Positions 1 through 5,729 are shown, numbered from the stretch's first letter. The stretch is DNA of 7,991 nucleotides from an uncultured Clostridia bacterium (GCA_945871545.1 CAMBWJ010000068.1:1-7991); one strand, 5' to 3'. Notes: generated by a model not told the origin, from the letters alone. Program-made: numbers and translations.

Positions 1-725
1 GCGTGAACCTCCACCTGGAGGACGGCGACTTTGTGACCGTCATCGGCGGCAACGGCGCGGGCAAGTCCACCATCCTCAACGCCATCGCCGGTGTGTGGCC
101 GGTGGACGAGGGCAGGATCCTCATCGACGGCGCGGACGTGACCAACCTCTCTGAGCACCGCCGCGCGAACCTGCTGGGCCGCGTGTTCCAGGATCCCATG
201 ACCGGCACCGCCGCCACCATGCAGATTGAGGAGAACCTTGCGCTGGCTGCGCGACGCGGTCAGAAGCGCACCCTGCGGATTGGCATTACCAAGGCCGAGC
301 GCGAGGGCTACCGCGAGAAGCTCAAGACCCTGGGCCTGGGCCTGGAGGACCGCATGACCACCAAGGTGGGCCTGCTCTCCGGCGGCCAGCGCCAGGCGCT
401 GACCCTGCTGATGGCTACGCTCAAGAAGCCGAAGCTGCTGCTGCTGGACGAGCACACCGCTGCGCTGGATCCCCGCACCGCCGCAAAGGTGCTCCAGCTC
501 TCCCGGCAGATCGTCGAGGAGAACCACCTGATGACCATGATGGTCACCCACAACATGAAGGACGCCATCGCCTACGGCAATCGGCTCATCATGATGCACG
601 AGGGCCGCGTGATCCTGGACATCAAGGGCGAGCAGAAGAAGCACCTCACCGTCGAGATGCTGCTGGAGCAGTTCGCCCGGGCCAGCGGCGACGAGTTCGT
701 CAACGACCGCGCACTGCTGGGTTAA
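1..725 (+). CDS. ABC transporter ATP-binding protein, 5'-truncated by the window edge (COG1101-like)
   Basis: This is the ATPase subunit of an ABC importer; it hydrolyses ATP at the cytoplasmic face of the membrane to drive a partner permease. Numbering from the GTG at base 3, the sequence shows the Walker A motif GGNGAGKST (15-23), a Q-loop glutamine at 63, the signature LSGGQ (125-129), Walker B KLLLLDE (144-150), the D-loop ALD (154-156) and the switch histidine H183. All catalytic elements are intact. The GTG at base 3 is probably an internal valine: about 20 residues that normally precede Walker A are missing, so the true start lies upstream of the window. The long insertion between Q-loop and signature (about 80-120) and the phrase FQDPMTGTAATMQIEENLALA resemble, from memory, the ATPase found with TrpX-type substrate-binding proteins and their permease in clostridia. 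If so, the partners lie upstream; the substrate cannot be read from this subunit. The gene ends in TAA, followed by a hairpin-rich spacer. Confidence 0.93.
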   Translation, partial: VNLHLEDGDFVTVIGGNGAGKSTILNAIAGVWPVDEGRILIDGADVTNLSEHRRANLLGRVFQDPMTGTAATMQIEENLALAARRGQKRTLRIGITKAEREGYREKLKTLGLGLEDRMTTKVGLLSGGQRQALTLLMATLKKPKLLLLDEHTAALDPRTAAKVLQLSRQIVEENHLMTMMVTHNMKDAIAYGNRLIMMHEGRVILDIKGEQKKHLTVEMLLEQFARASGDEFVNDRALLG

Positions 726-738
726 TTCTCACCGAAGG

Positions 739-776
739 GGACTGTCTCAAAACGAGAAAGTGCTTTGGGACAATCC
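739..776 (+). repeat. Hairpin, first copy of a duplicated terminator-like palindrome
   Basis: The arm at 739-751 (GGACTGTCTCAAA) pairs with 764-776 (TTTGGGACAATCC) around a 12-nt loop, with one C-A mismatch and one G-T wobble. It lies 13 bases after the ABC ATPase stop codon. The same sequence, diverged, recurs at 824-863. No T-tract follows this copy (CTCC follows), so it is a weaker terminator candidate than the second copy. Confidence 0.6.
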
Positions 777-786
777 TCCAACAGAT

Positions 787-813
787 GTAGGGCGGGGTGC
801 CATCACCCCGCCG
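787..813 (+). repeat. REP-like palindrome, copy 1
   Basis: GTAG (787-790) is followed by a perfect 9-bp stem, GGCGGGGTG (791-799) with CACCCCGCC (804-812), around the loop CCAT, then G. A second copy with the same flank, stem length and loop length lies on the opposite strand at 4098-4124. Short palindromes beginning GTAGGGC are, as far as I recall, dispersed in intergenic regions of GC-rich gut clostridia; that is background knowledge and cannot be tested here. Confidence 0.65.
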
Positions 814-823
814 CAAGCATTGT

Positions 824-867
824 GGGGCTGTCTCAATACGACGAATTGTTTTGAGACGGCCCCTTTT
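824..867 (+). terminator. Terminator-like hairpin just before the DUF3786 ribosome binding site
   Basis: A 13-bp stem pairs 824-836 (GGGGCTGTCTCAA) with 851-863 (TTGAGACGGCCCC), with one G-T wobble and a 14-nt loop, followed by TTTT (864-867). It fits an intrinsic terminator for the ABC transporter transcript. It is also a diverged second copy of the hairpin at 739-776. It ends only 7 bases before the AGGAGG of the next gene. Confidence 0.65.
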
Positions 868-874
868 CACATGC

Positions 875-880
875 AGGAGG
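875..880 (+). promoter_or_regulatory. Ribosome binding site that selects the DUF3786 start
   Basis: AGGAGG at 875-880 lies 2 nt from the ATG at 883 and 11 nt from the in-frame ATG at 892. Only the second spacing is workable, so 892 is preferred. Confidence 0.7.
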
Positions 881-891
881 GAATGGATCGC

Positions 892-1545
892 ATGAGCAAC
901 TACGATCAGATGCTTGCGCTGGGGCAGAAGCTGTTCCTGACCTGGGATCAGCAGGAGATGCTCCGGCGCTACCGCCTGGAAGCAGACGAGAGGTATCTGT
1001 ACCTGCGCTACCTGGGCCAGATGCACCGCATCGACCGCGCCACCGCTGCGGTGGAGAACCTGGACGCGCAGAGACCTGCGGATTGCTCCGCATCGCTGGC
1101 CATATACGATTACCTCTGCCGGGACAACATCCTTCCCGGCATGAGCGGGCACTGGTGCGCGGTCAACGCGCTCAAGCACGCCGGGCAGAGCAGCCCCAAC
1201 GCGGCGGAGCTCCACCAGCGCCATGCCGAGCGCATGCAGGATCACATCCCGGCGCTCAAGGAGGCGCTTCAAAGCCTTGCGCTCGCCCCCTTTCCCCAGG
1301 GCGACGCCGCCTGCACCTTCGAGGTGTTCCCCGGCTTCTACGCGGTGTTCCAGTTCTGGGAGGGCGACGAGGAGTTTCCGCCGTCGGTGCGCTTCCTCTG
1401 GGACGACAACGCGCTCGGGTATCTGCGCTTCGAGACGCTGTTCTACGTGATGGGGGAATTCCTGGAGCTGCTGTGGACAAAGATTGCGGAAATCGAAAGA
1501 AAATCTTGCGTACAGGCAAGACAAACGCGGCGTTGTATGTTATAA
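892..1545 (+). CDS. DUF3786 domain protein, function unknown
   Basis: This encodes a 217-residue protein without signal peptide or membrane segments, predicted cytoplasmic. I place it in the DUF3786 family because of its C-terminal half: a FEVFPGFYAVFQFWEGDEEFPPSVRF-type region (residues 143-168), where a strand leads into the acidic FWEGDEEFPPS motif, then DDNALGYLRFETLFYVMGEFLE (171-192). That pattern recurs in this family in clostridia and other anaerobes, and no biochemical function is established that I know of. The N-terminal part (1-60) is helical and charged. Cysteines at 65, 76, 89, 141, 206 and 215 are scattered and form no obvious metal motif. The last 15 or so residues (basic, from ERKSC) look like an added tail; their DNA also carries the promoter of the next gene, so this tail may be under nucleotide rather than protein selection. 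An in-frame start at 760 lies inside the repeat region and lacks a ribosome binding site, so it was not used. Confidence 0.75.
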   Translation: MSNYDQMLALGQKLFLTWDQQEMLRRYRLEADERYLYLRYLGQMHRIDRATAAVENLDAQRPADCSASLAIYDYLCRDNILPGMSGHWCAVNALKHAGQSSPNAAELHQRHAERMQDHIPALKEALQSLALAPFPQGDAACTFEVFPGFYAVFQFWEGDEEFPPSVRFLWDDNALGYLRFETLFYVMGEFLELLWTKIAEIERKSCVQARQTRRCML

Positions 1546-1546
1546 T
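1518..1546 (+). promoter_or_regulatory. Extended -10 sigma-A-type promoter for the FGGY kinase gene
   Basis: A perfect TATAAT (1541-1546) is preceded by TGT, giving the extended -10 TGTTATAAT. A partial -35 AAGACA (4 of 6 bases) sits at 1518-1523, exactly 17 bases upstream. The stretch is strikingly AT-rich for this window. The site overlaps the last codons and the stop of the DUF3786 gene, and predicts a 5' leader of about 40 nt before the kinase start. Confidence 0.75.
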
Positions 1547-1578
1547 TATAACAGCATATTTGCAAACCATGCTTCAAC

Positions 1579-1584
1579 AGGAGG
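1579..1584 (+). promoter_or_regulatory. Ribosome binding site that selects the kinase start
   Basis: AGGAGG at 1579-1584 directly abuts an ATG at 1585, which is too close to use, and lies 9 nt from the in-frame ATG at 1594, an ideal spacing. Confidence 0.85.
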
Positions 1585-1593
1585 ATGATTTTT

Positions 1594-3171
1594 ATGGCTC
1601 TGAATCTGGAAAAGGCAGTCATCGGCATTGAGTTTGGTTCCACCAACATCAAGGCCGTTCTGATCGACGAAAACCACGTGCCCGTCGCGTCCGGCTCCCA
1701 CGGCTGGGAAAATCAGCTGGTGGACGGCGTGTGGACCTACAGCCTGGAGGCCATTCATGCGGGCCTGCAGGATTGCTACGCCAAGCTGAAGAAGGACGTG
1801 CAGGAGAAGTGCGGCGTGACGCTGAAGAAGGTTGCCGCCATCGGCTTCAGCGCGATGATGCACGGCTACATGGCCTTTGACAAGGACGACAAGCTGCTGG
1901 TGCCCTTCCGCACCTGGCGCAACACCATCACCGGCGAGGCGGCGGCGGCGCTTACCGAGCTGTTCCACTACAACATCCCCCAGCGCTGGAGCATCGCCCA
2001 TCTGTATCAGGCGATCCTCAACGGCGAGGAGCACGTGAAGGACGTGACCTACTTCACCACGCTGGCGGGCTACATCCACTGGATCCTCACCGGCCGCAAG
2101 GTGCTGGGCGTGGGCGACGCCTCCGGCATGTTCCCCATCGACCCCGCGACCAAGGATTACATCCCCGAGATGATCGAGAAGTTCGACGCGCTGGTCGCCC
2201 CCAAGGGCTTTGCCTGGAAGCTGAAGGACATTCTGCCCCAGGTGCTGTGCGCGGGTCAGGATGCGGGCACGCTGACCGCCGAGGGCGCGAAGCTGCTGGA
2301 TCCCGCGGGCGATCTGGAGGCCGGCATTCCGCTGTGCCCGCCCGAGGGCGACGCCGGCACCGGCATGACCGCCACCAACTCCGTGGCCCAGCGCACCGGC
2401 AACATCTCCGCCGGCACCTCCGTGTTCTCCATGGTGGTTCTGGAGCAGCCCCTCAAGGACGTGCACCCGGAGATCGACCTGGTGACCACCCCCTCCGGCA
2501 GCCTGGTGGCGATGGTGCACTGCAACAACTGCACCTCCGATCTGAACGCCTGGGCCAGCGTGTTCAATGAGTTCGCCAAGGCCATCGGCGCGAACATCGA
2601 CGGCAACACCCTCTACGGCGCGATCCTGAACGGCGCGCTGACCGCCGATCCCGACTGCGGCGGCGTGATGACCTACGGCTACTTCTCCGGCGAGCACATC
2701 ACCGGCTTCGAGGAGGGTCGTCCGCTGATGGCGCGCACCCCCGACGCGAACTTCACCCTGGGCAACTTCGCCCGCGCCATCGTGTTCTCCGCACTGGGCG
2801 CGATCAAGCTGGGCCAGAACATCCTGGACGCCGAGGGCGTGAAGGTGGATCGCATGCTGGGCCACGGCGGCCTGTACAAGACCAAGGACGTTGGCCAGAA
2901 GCTCACCGCAGCCGCGTTCAACGCGCCGGTTTCCGTGATGGAGACCGCGGGCGAGGGCGGCGCATGGGGCATCGCGCTGCTGGCTTCCTACATGGTGAAT
3001 CAGGCCGAGGGAGAGACCCTGGAGGCCTACCTGCAGGACAAGGTGTTCGCAGGCATGAAGAGCGTCACGCTGGAGCCCGATCCGGTGGACGTTGCGGGCT
3101 TCGCGAAGTTCATGGAGCGCTACGTGGCCATGCTGCCCGCCGAGCGTGCCGCCGTGGAGACGCTGAAGTAA
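1594..3171 (+). CDS. FGGY-family carbohydrate kinase, substrate unknown (ribulokinase/xylulokinase-like)
   Basis: This 525-residue protein has the length and fold signature of FGGY sugar kinases, which transfer the ATP gamma-phosphate to a sugar or polyol in the cytoplasm. The N-terminal ATPase-fold phosphate motif is [16 protein letters not shown] (10-25). The region [12 protein letters not shown] followed by PFRTWRN (from about residue 85) corresponds to the sugar-contacting MHG and W-x-(D/N) segments of the superfamily. The PEGDAGTGM motif carries the likely catalytic base D253, followed by NISAGTSVF (268-276), the second-domain phosphate loop. [15 protein letters not shown] and the [15 protein letters not shown] region near the C terminus form the adenosine-binding side. 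Residue 13 is Glu where most FGGY kinases have Asp; I recall the same GIEFGST in related clostridial proteins. The gene has its own promoter and terminator and no sugar isomerase, epimerase or transporter beside it, so the context does not reveal the substrate. Pentulose or hexulose kinase is the best general call. Confidence 0.92.
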   Translation: MALNLEKAVIGIEFGSTNIKAVLIDENHVPVASGSHGWENQLVDGVWTYSLEAIHAGLQDCYAKLKKDVQEKCGVTLKKVAAIGFSAMMHGYMAFDKDDKLLVPFRTWRNTITGEAAAALTELFHYNIPQRWSIAHLYQAILNGEEHVKDVTYFTTLAGYIHWILTGRKVLGVGDASGMFPIDPATKDYIPEMIEKFDALVAPKGFAWKLKDILPQVLCAGQDAGTLTAEGAKLLDPAGDLEAGIPLCPPEGDAGTGMTATNSVAQRTGNISAGTSVFSMVVLEQPLKDVHPEIDLVTTPSGSLVAMVHCNNCTSDLNAWASVFNEFAKAIGANIDGNTLYGAILNGALTADPDCGGVMTYGYFSGEHITGFEEGRPLMARTPDANFTLGNFARAIVFSALGAIKLGQNILDAEGVKVDRMLGHGGLYKTKDVGQKLTAAAFNAPVSVMETAGEGGAWGIALLASYMVNQAEGETLEAYLQDKVFAGMKSVTLEPDPVDVAGFAKFMERYVAMLPAERAAVETLK

Positions 3172-3222
3172 TTTCCATTGAATTGGAACCAATCCGGCGC
3201 AAAATGCGTCGAAATAGCAGGA

Positions 3223-3256
3223 GGGGAGCTTGCCTTTCGGCAGGCTCCCCCTTTCT
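3223..3256 (+). terminator. Intrinsic terminator after the FGGY kinase gene
   Basis: GGGGAGCTTGCC (3223-3234) pairs with GGCAGGCTCCCC (3239-3250) through 12 bp with one G-T wobble, closed by the tetraloop TTTC and followed by CTTTCT. It lies 51 bases after the kinase stop and only 3 bases before the ribosome binding site of the next gene. Confidence 0.8.
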
Positions 3257-3275
3257 GTGAAAGGATGCATTACAG

Positions 3276-4049
3276 ATGAAAAAGTGTGGACGAATCGTCA
3301 ACCGCCTGATTTTGCTTCTCGGAATCGCCATGATTGCCTACTACCTCGCGCTGGGCGTCTTTGTGCGCTTCGGACAGTCTCTGCAATTTCTGTGGCTGCT
3401 CGGAGGCTTTCTGTGCATCGCGCGCTACCTCTACTGGCGGCAGGTGGAGAAGAGCGGAAGGTATCCGCGCCATAGAAAACTGCTGCGCGCGCTGCGGATT
3501 CTGTTCTGTCTGGCGCTGGCGTTTTTTCTCACCGTGGAGGGCGTGATCCTCTGCGGCGGCATGATGGAACCCGAGCAGGGCCTGGATTACATCGTGGTGC
3601 TGGGCGCGCGGGTGAACGGAACCGTGCCCAGCGGCAGCCTGCGCAACCGCATTCGGGTGGGCGTGGAGTACCTGCGGGACAATCCGGGAGCCATTGCCGT
3701 GCTCTCGGGCGGTCAGGGCAGCGGCGAGGAGATCAGCGAGGCGCGCTGCATGTACGAAAACATGCTTGCCGCCGGGATCGACCCCGCGCGGCTGATTCTG
3801 GAGGAGCAGTCCACCGACACCGCCGCGAACCTGCGCAACAGCCGCGCTCTGATCCCCAGGGGCGCAAGCGTGGGCCTCGTGACCAACAACTTCCACATCT
3901 TTCGCGCACTGGCGCTGGCCCGCAATCAGGGCTGGGAGGACGTGCACGGCGTCCCCGTGGCCACCACGATGCTCTCCCTGCCGCACTACCTGATGCGGGA
4001 GTTCGTGGGCGTGGTCTACGAGACCGTGCGGGGGAACCTGACATTCTGA
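3276..4049 (+). CDS. YdcF/SanA-like (DUF218) membrane-anchored protein
   Basis: This 257-residue protein joins an N-terminal membrane region to a DUF218 domain. Hydrophobic segments are visible at about 8-30, 36-54 and 70-95, the last leading directly into the soluble domain. DUF218 hallmarks are present: DYIVVLGARVNG (104-115), NRIRVGVEYL (124-133), AIAVLSGGQGSGEEISEA (139-156), the EEQSTDTAANLRNS block (176-189) and VGLVTNNFHIFRA (199-211). The family (YdcF, SanA, ElyC) is linked in other bacteria to envelope integrity and, for ElyC, to lipid-carrier metabolism; no precise activity is assured here. With three membrane segments the domain is predicted outside the cytoplasmic membrane, but topology is inferred. 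The ATG at 3276 has AAAGGA at 3260-3265, a 10-nt spacing. The gene ends in TGA at 4047-4049, convergent with the reductase gene across a hairpin-rich gap. Confidence 0.9.
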   Translation: MKKCGRIVNRLILLLGIAMIAYYLALGVFVRFGQSLQFLWLLGGFLCIARYLYWRQVEKSGRYPRHRKLLRALRILFCLALAFFLTVEGVILCGGMMEPEQGLDYIVVLGARVNGTVPSGSLRNRIRVGVEYLRDNPGAIAVLSGGQGSGEEISEARCMYENMLAAGIDPARLILEEQSTDTAANLRNSRALIPRGASVGLVTNNFHIFRALALARNQGWEDVHGVPVATTMLSLPHYLMREFVGVVYETVRGNLTF

Positions 4050-4050
4050 A

Positions 4051-4067
4051 TGTGGCGTGGCGCCACA
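4051..4067. repeat. Perfect short hairpin at the YdcF gene stop
   Basis: TGTGGCG (4051-4057) pairs with CGCCACA (4061-4067) around TGG; the centre also reads as the perfect palindrome GTGGCGCCAC (4057-4066). It begins one base after the stop codon of the YdcF gene. No T-tract follows, so it is not a standard terminator. The sequence after it (4069-4098) resembles the tails of the two large repeat units further right, so it may be the remnant of a third unit. Confidence 0.5.
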
Positions 4068-4097
4068 GCCACATGCCTGTCGGCGGCGGCTTGCCGT

Positions 4098-4124
4098 CGG
4101 CGGGATGAGGGCATCCCGCCCTAC
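4098..4124 (-). repeat. REP-like palindrome, copy 2 (inverted relative to copy 1)
   Basis: Read on the minus strand it is GTAG, then a perfect 9-bp stem GGCGGGATG with CATCCCGCC around the loop CCCT, then G. In plus coordinates the arms are 4099-4107 and 4112-4120. It matches the palindrome at 787-813 except for one stem pair (A-T here, G-C there, changed on both arms) and one loop base. Confidence 0.65.
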
Positions 4125-4169
4125 GGGGTGCGAAGCGAATCCGAGCAGTGTTGCCAAAACCGGACGTAA

Positions 4170-4202
4170 GAAATTCGACCCATTCCTGCCGGGTCGAATT
4201 TC
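4170..4202. other. Unit A hairpin 1
   Basis: A perfect 12-bp stem pairs GAAATTCGACCC (4170-4181) with GGGTCGAATTTC (4191-4202) around the 9-nt loop ATTCCTGCC. The outer four pairs (GAAA with TTTC) are shared with unit B. Four of the eight inner pairs differ from unit B, each with a matching change on the other arm. Confidence 0.85.
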
Positions 4203-4239
4203 GTGTAATCGGCTGCAATTTCAATCGGAAAGCAGCACA

Positions 4240-4276
4240 GAGTCCCTATCCCTCTGATCTATGGGGATAGGGACTC
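4240..4276. other. Unit A hairpin 2
   Basis: A perfect 13-bp stem pairs GAGTCCCTATCCC (4240-4252) with GGGATAGGGACTC (4264-4276) around the 11-nt loop TCTGATCTATG. Six stem pairs differ from unit B and all six are compensated. The loop half ATCTATG is identical in both units. Confidence 0.85.
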
Positions 4277-4360
4277 GTTCGCCGAAACCGCGAAGCGATG
4301 TGGCTGCAGGCCCTGCCTGCCAGCGGCGGCTCGCCACAGTATTTTCAAAACTGGACGTAA

Positions 4361-4393
4361 GAAACCCGCCTCATAGCCGCCGAGGCGGGTTTC
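4361..4393 (-). terminator. Unit B hairpin 1, candidate terminator of the MATE-reductase transcript
   Basis: GAAACCCGCCTC (4361-4372) pairs perfectly with GAGGCGGGTTTC (4382-4393) around the 9-nt loop ATAGCCGCC. Read on the minus strand, the GC-rich stem ends in GGGTTTCTTACG, a short interrupted U-tract. It lies about 120 bases past the reductase stop. Its A-rich and T-rich outer arms could also work in the plus direction for the YdcF gene, so it may act both ways. Confidence 0.5.
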
Positions 4394-4430
4394 GTGCCAG
4401 CAGATACAGAATCATGCGGAAGGAAACACA

Positions 4431-4467
4431 GCACCTCTGCCCCTTGAATCTATGGGGGCAGAGGTGC
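4431..4467. other. Unit B hairpin 2
   Basis: A perfect 13-bp stem pairs GCACCTCTGCCCC (4431-4443) with GGGGCAGAGGTGC (4455-4467) around the 11-nt loop TTGAATCTATG. Length, loop size and loop 3' half match hairpin 2 of unit A although nearly half the stem pairs are different. Confidence 0.85.
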
Positions 4468-4497
4468 GTTCGCTCAAACGCCGATAGGCATGTGCCT

Positions 4498-4512
4498 GCG
4501 GCGGCTCGCCGC
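4498..4512. repeat. Small perfect hairpin abutting the reductase stop
   Basis: GCGGCG (4498-4503) pairs with CGCCGC (4507-4512) around GCT. Related, less perfect forms occur near 4322-4336 and 4083-4098, so this is part of the repeated tail rather than an isolated feature. Confidence 0.5.
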
Positions 4513-5715
4513 TTACCACGGCTTCCAGACCTGCATGGCCCAACGGCCGACCCTGTAAAAGGGCGTCTCCAGCTCCTTCGCCGCCACCTTCAGCATCTCG
4601 CGGATGGGAATCTGCTGGGGACAGTGGCGCTCGCACTTGCCGCAGTCGATGCAGCGGGAGGCGCTGCCGGGCACCTTGCGCACGGCGGTCACCTGCCAGT
4701 ACTCCTTGGTGGCCTTCTTCCTGCCGTCGATGGCGATCTCGTTCAGACAGCGGAAGCTGCCGGGGATGTCCACGCCCTGGGGGCAGGGCATGCAGTATCC
4801 GCAGCCGGTGCAGCCCACGCGCACGCTGGCGTTGATCTCCCTTCTGAGTCCATCGATGAAGGCAAAGTCCTCCGCCGTGAAGCTCCCCGCGCGGGAATCA
4901 CAGGCGGCGCGCAGGTTCTCCTGCACCATCTCCATGCTGTTCATGCCGGAGAGCACGCAGGTCACGCCGCTCTGATCCCACAGCCAGTTCAGGCCCCACT
5001 GCGCCGCCGACCATCCATGGGGATGCTCCGCGATGCGCGCCTGCGCGGCCCTGGGCAGCAGGTTCACCAGCCGTCCGCCACGCAGCGGCTCCATGATGAT
5101 GACCGGAATGCCCTTCGCCTGCGCAGCCTCCAGACCGCGCCGTCCCGCCTGACTGTGCTCGTCCATGTAGTTGTACTGGATCTGGCAGAAGTCCCAGTCG
5201 TAGGCGTTCAGGATCTGCAAAAACATGTCGGTATTGCCGTGGAAGGAGAAGCCGATGTGCCGGATCTCGCCCGCCTGCTTCTTCTCGGCGATCCACTCCC
5301 GGATGCCCAGGCCCTCCAGCTTGTGCCAGGAGGCCACGTCGGTGATCATGTGCATCAGGTAGTAGTCGATGTGGTCGGTGCGCAGGCGGCTCAGCTCCTC
5401 GCGGAAGGTGCGCTCCACGCCCGCGCGGGACTTGATCAGATACTGGGGCAGCTTCGTGGCGATGTACACCCGGTCGCGGGCATTGTTCTTCTCCAGAATC
5501 CTGCCCACGGCGGCCTCGCTGCCGGGGTAGATGTAGGCGGTGTCCAGGTAGTTCACGCCGCCGTCGATGGCAGCCATCAGCTCGCGCCCGGCCTTGTCCA
5601 GATCGACGGCGCCGCCCTTCTTGGTAAAGCGCATGCAGCCGTAGCCCAGCACGGACAGCTGATCCCCGCCCGCACCGGGGCGGTACTGCATGCCGGAATT
5701 TTTGTTGATTTCCAT
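4513..5715 (-). CDS. Aldo/keto reductase with C-terminal ferredoxin-type iron-sulfur motifs (COG1453-like)
   Basis: This 400-residue cytoplasmic protein has an aldo/keto reductase barrel followed by an iron-sulfur domain. Barrel landmarks include LGYGCMRF (23-30) and the catalytic tetrad D58 and Y63 (in LDTAYIYPGSE), K88 (ATKLP) and H122 (YYLMHM). IGFSFHG (154-160) and the QIQYNYMD strand (178-185) follow. The C-terminal part carries C302-x2-C305-x2-C308-x2-C311-P and C355-x2-C358-x2-C361-x3-C365-P, consistent with two [4Fe-4S] clusters. Related proteins are common in anaerobes; electrons probably pass between a nicotinamide cofactor or substrate and the clusters, but the physiological substrate is unknown. 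The ATG has AAGGAGG 7 nt upstream, and that site overlaps the MATE stop codon 12 bases away, so the two genes are almost certainly cotranscribed. A very large open frame on the opposite strand here is a GC-driven shadow. Confidence 0.93.
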   Translation of the reverse strand: MEINKNSGMQYRPGAGGDQLSVLGYGCMRFTKKGGAVDLDKAGRELMAAIDGGVNYLDTAYIYPGSEAAVGRILEKNNARDRVYIATKLPQYLIKSRAGVERTFREELSRLRTDHIDYYLMHMITDVASWHKLEGLGIREWIAEKKQAGEIRHIGFSFHGNTDMFLQILNAYDWDFCQIQYNYMDEHSQAGRRGLEAAQAKGIPVIIMEPLRGGRLVNLLPRAAQARIAEHPHGWSAAQWGLNWLWDQSGVTCVLSGMNSMEMVQENLRAACDSRAGSFTAEDFAFIDGLRREINASVRVGCTGCGYCMPCPQGVDIPGSFRCLNEIAIDGRKKATKEYWQVTAVRKVPGSASRCIDCGKCERHCPQQIPIREMLKVAAKELETPFYRVGRWAMQVWKPW

Positions 5716-5722
5716 GGATGCG

Positions 5723-5729
5723 CCTCCTT
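5723..5729 (-). promoter_or_regulatory. Reductase ribosome binding site overlapping the MATE stop codon
   Basis: On the minus strand TAAGGAGG contains both the MATE stop TAA and the AAGGAGG site for the reductase, 7 nt before its ATG. This arrangement favours translational coupling. Confidence 0.85.

Larger units (their letters stand above)
4146..4336. repeat. Structured tandem element, unit A (191 bp)
   Basis: Unit A opens with a conserved lead (4146-4170, 21 of 25 bases shared with unit B, ending GGACGTAAG). It continues with hairpin 1 (4170-4202), a 37-nt linker (4203-4239), hairpin 2 (4240-4276), then GTTCGC and a tail ending CGGCGGCTCGCC. Unit B starts directly after it at 4337, with corresponding bases exactly 191 apart through the whole core. 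The orientation of any RNA is unknown. On the minus strand hairpin 1 is followed by TTTCTTACGTCC, which is more terminator-like than the plus-strand continuation. I see no convincing coding sequence in it. Confidence 0.8.
4337..4512. repeat. Structured tandem element, unit B
   Basis: Unit B is the second copy of the element. It has the same order and the same distances as unit A: lead 4337-4361, hairpin 1 (4361-4393), a 37-nt linker (4394-4430), hairpin 2 (4431-4467), GTTCGC and a tail. The linker matches unit A at about 23 of 37 positions without gaps. The tail is shorter than in unit A and ends in the perfect hairpin at 4498-4512, which abuts the stop codon of the reductase gene on the minus strand. 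Confidence 0.8.

Noticed and set aside
760..891. N-terminal extension of the DUF3786 protein from an ATG at 760
   Set aside because: The extra 44 codons are translated hairpin repeat and there is no ribosome binding site before 760, while AGGAGG at 875-880 fits the ATG at 892.
700..1524. A 274-codon open frame on the minus strand opposite the DUF3786 gene
   Set aside because: It overlaps the plus-strand gene throughout, crosses the repeat region and has no motif.
1546..3270. A 574-codon open frame on the minus strand opposite the FGGY kinase gene
   Set aside because: Low-complexity antisense translation (His, Gly, Ala, Val, Gln) with no motif; the plus-strand kinase motifs are clear.
3270..4157. 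A 295-codon open frame on the minus strand opposite the YdcF gene
   Set aside because: It is antisense to a clear DUF218 gene, starts inside the hairpin region and shows no recognisable domain.
4057..4257. Small open frame of 66 codons after the YdcF gene
   Set aside because: It consists wholly of palindromic repeat sequence, lacks a ribosome binding site and shows no coding character.
4146..4512. CRISPR array or tRNA-like genes in the repeat region
   Set aside because: There are only two units of about 190 bp with diverged sequence, not short identical repeats with unique spacers. The hairpins do not fold into a cloverleaf, and no acceptor, anticodon and T-arm combination is present.
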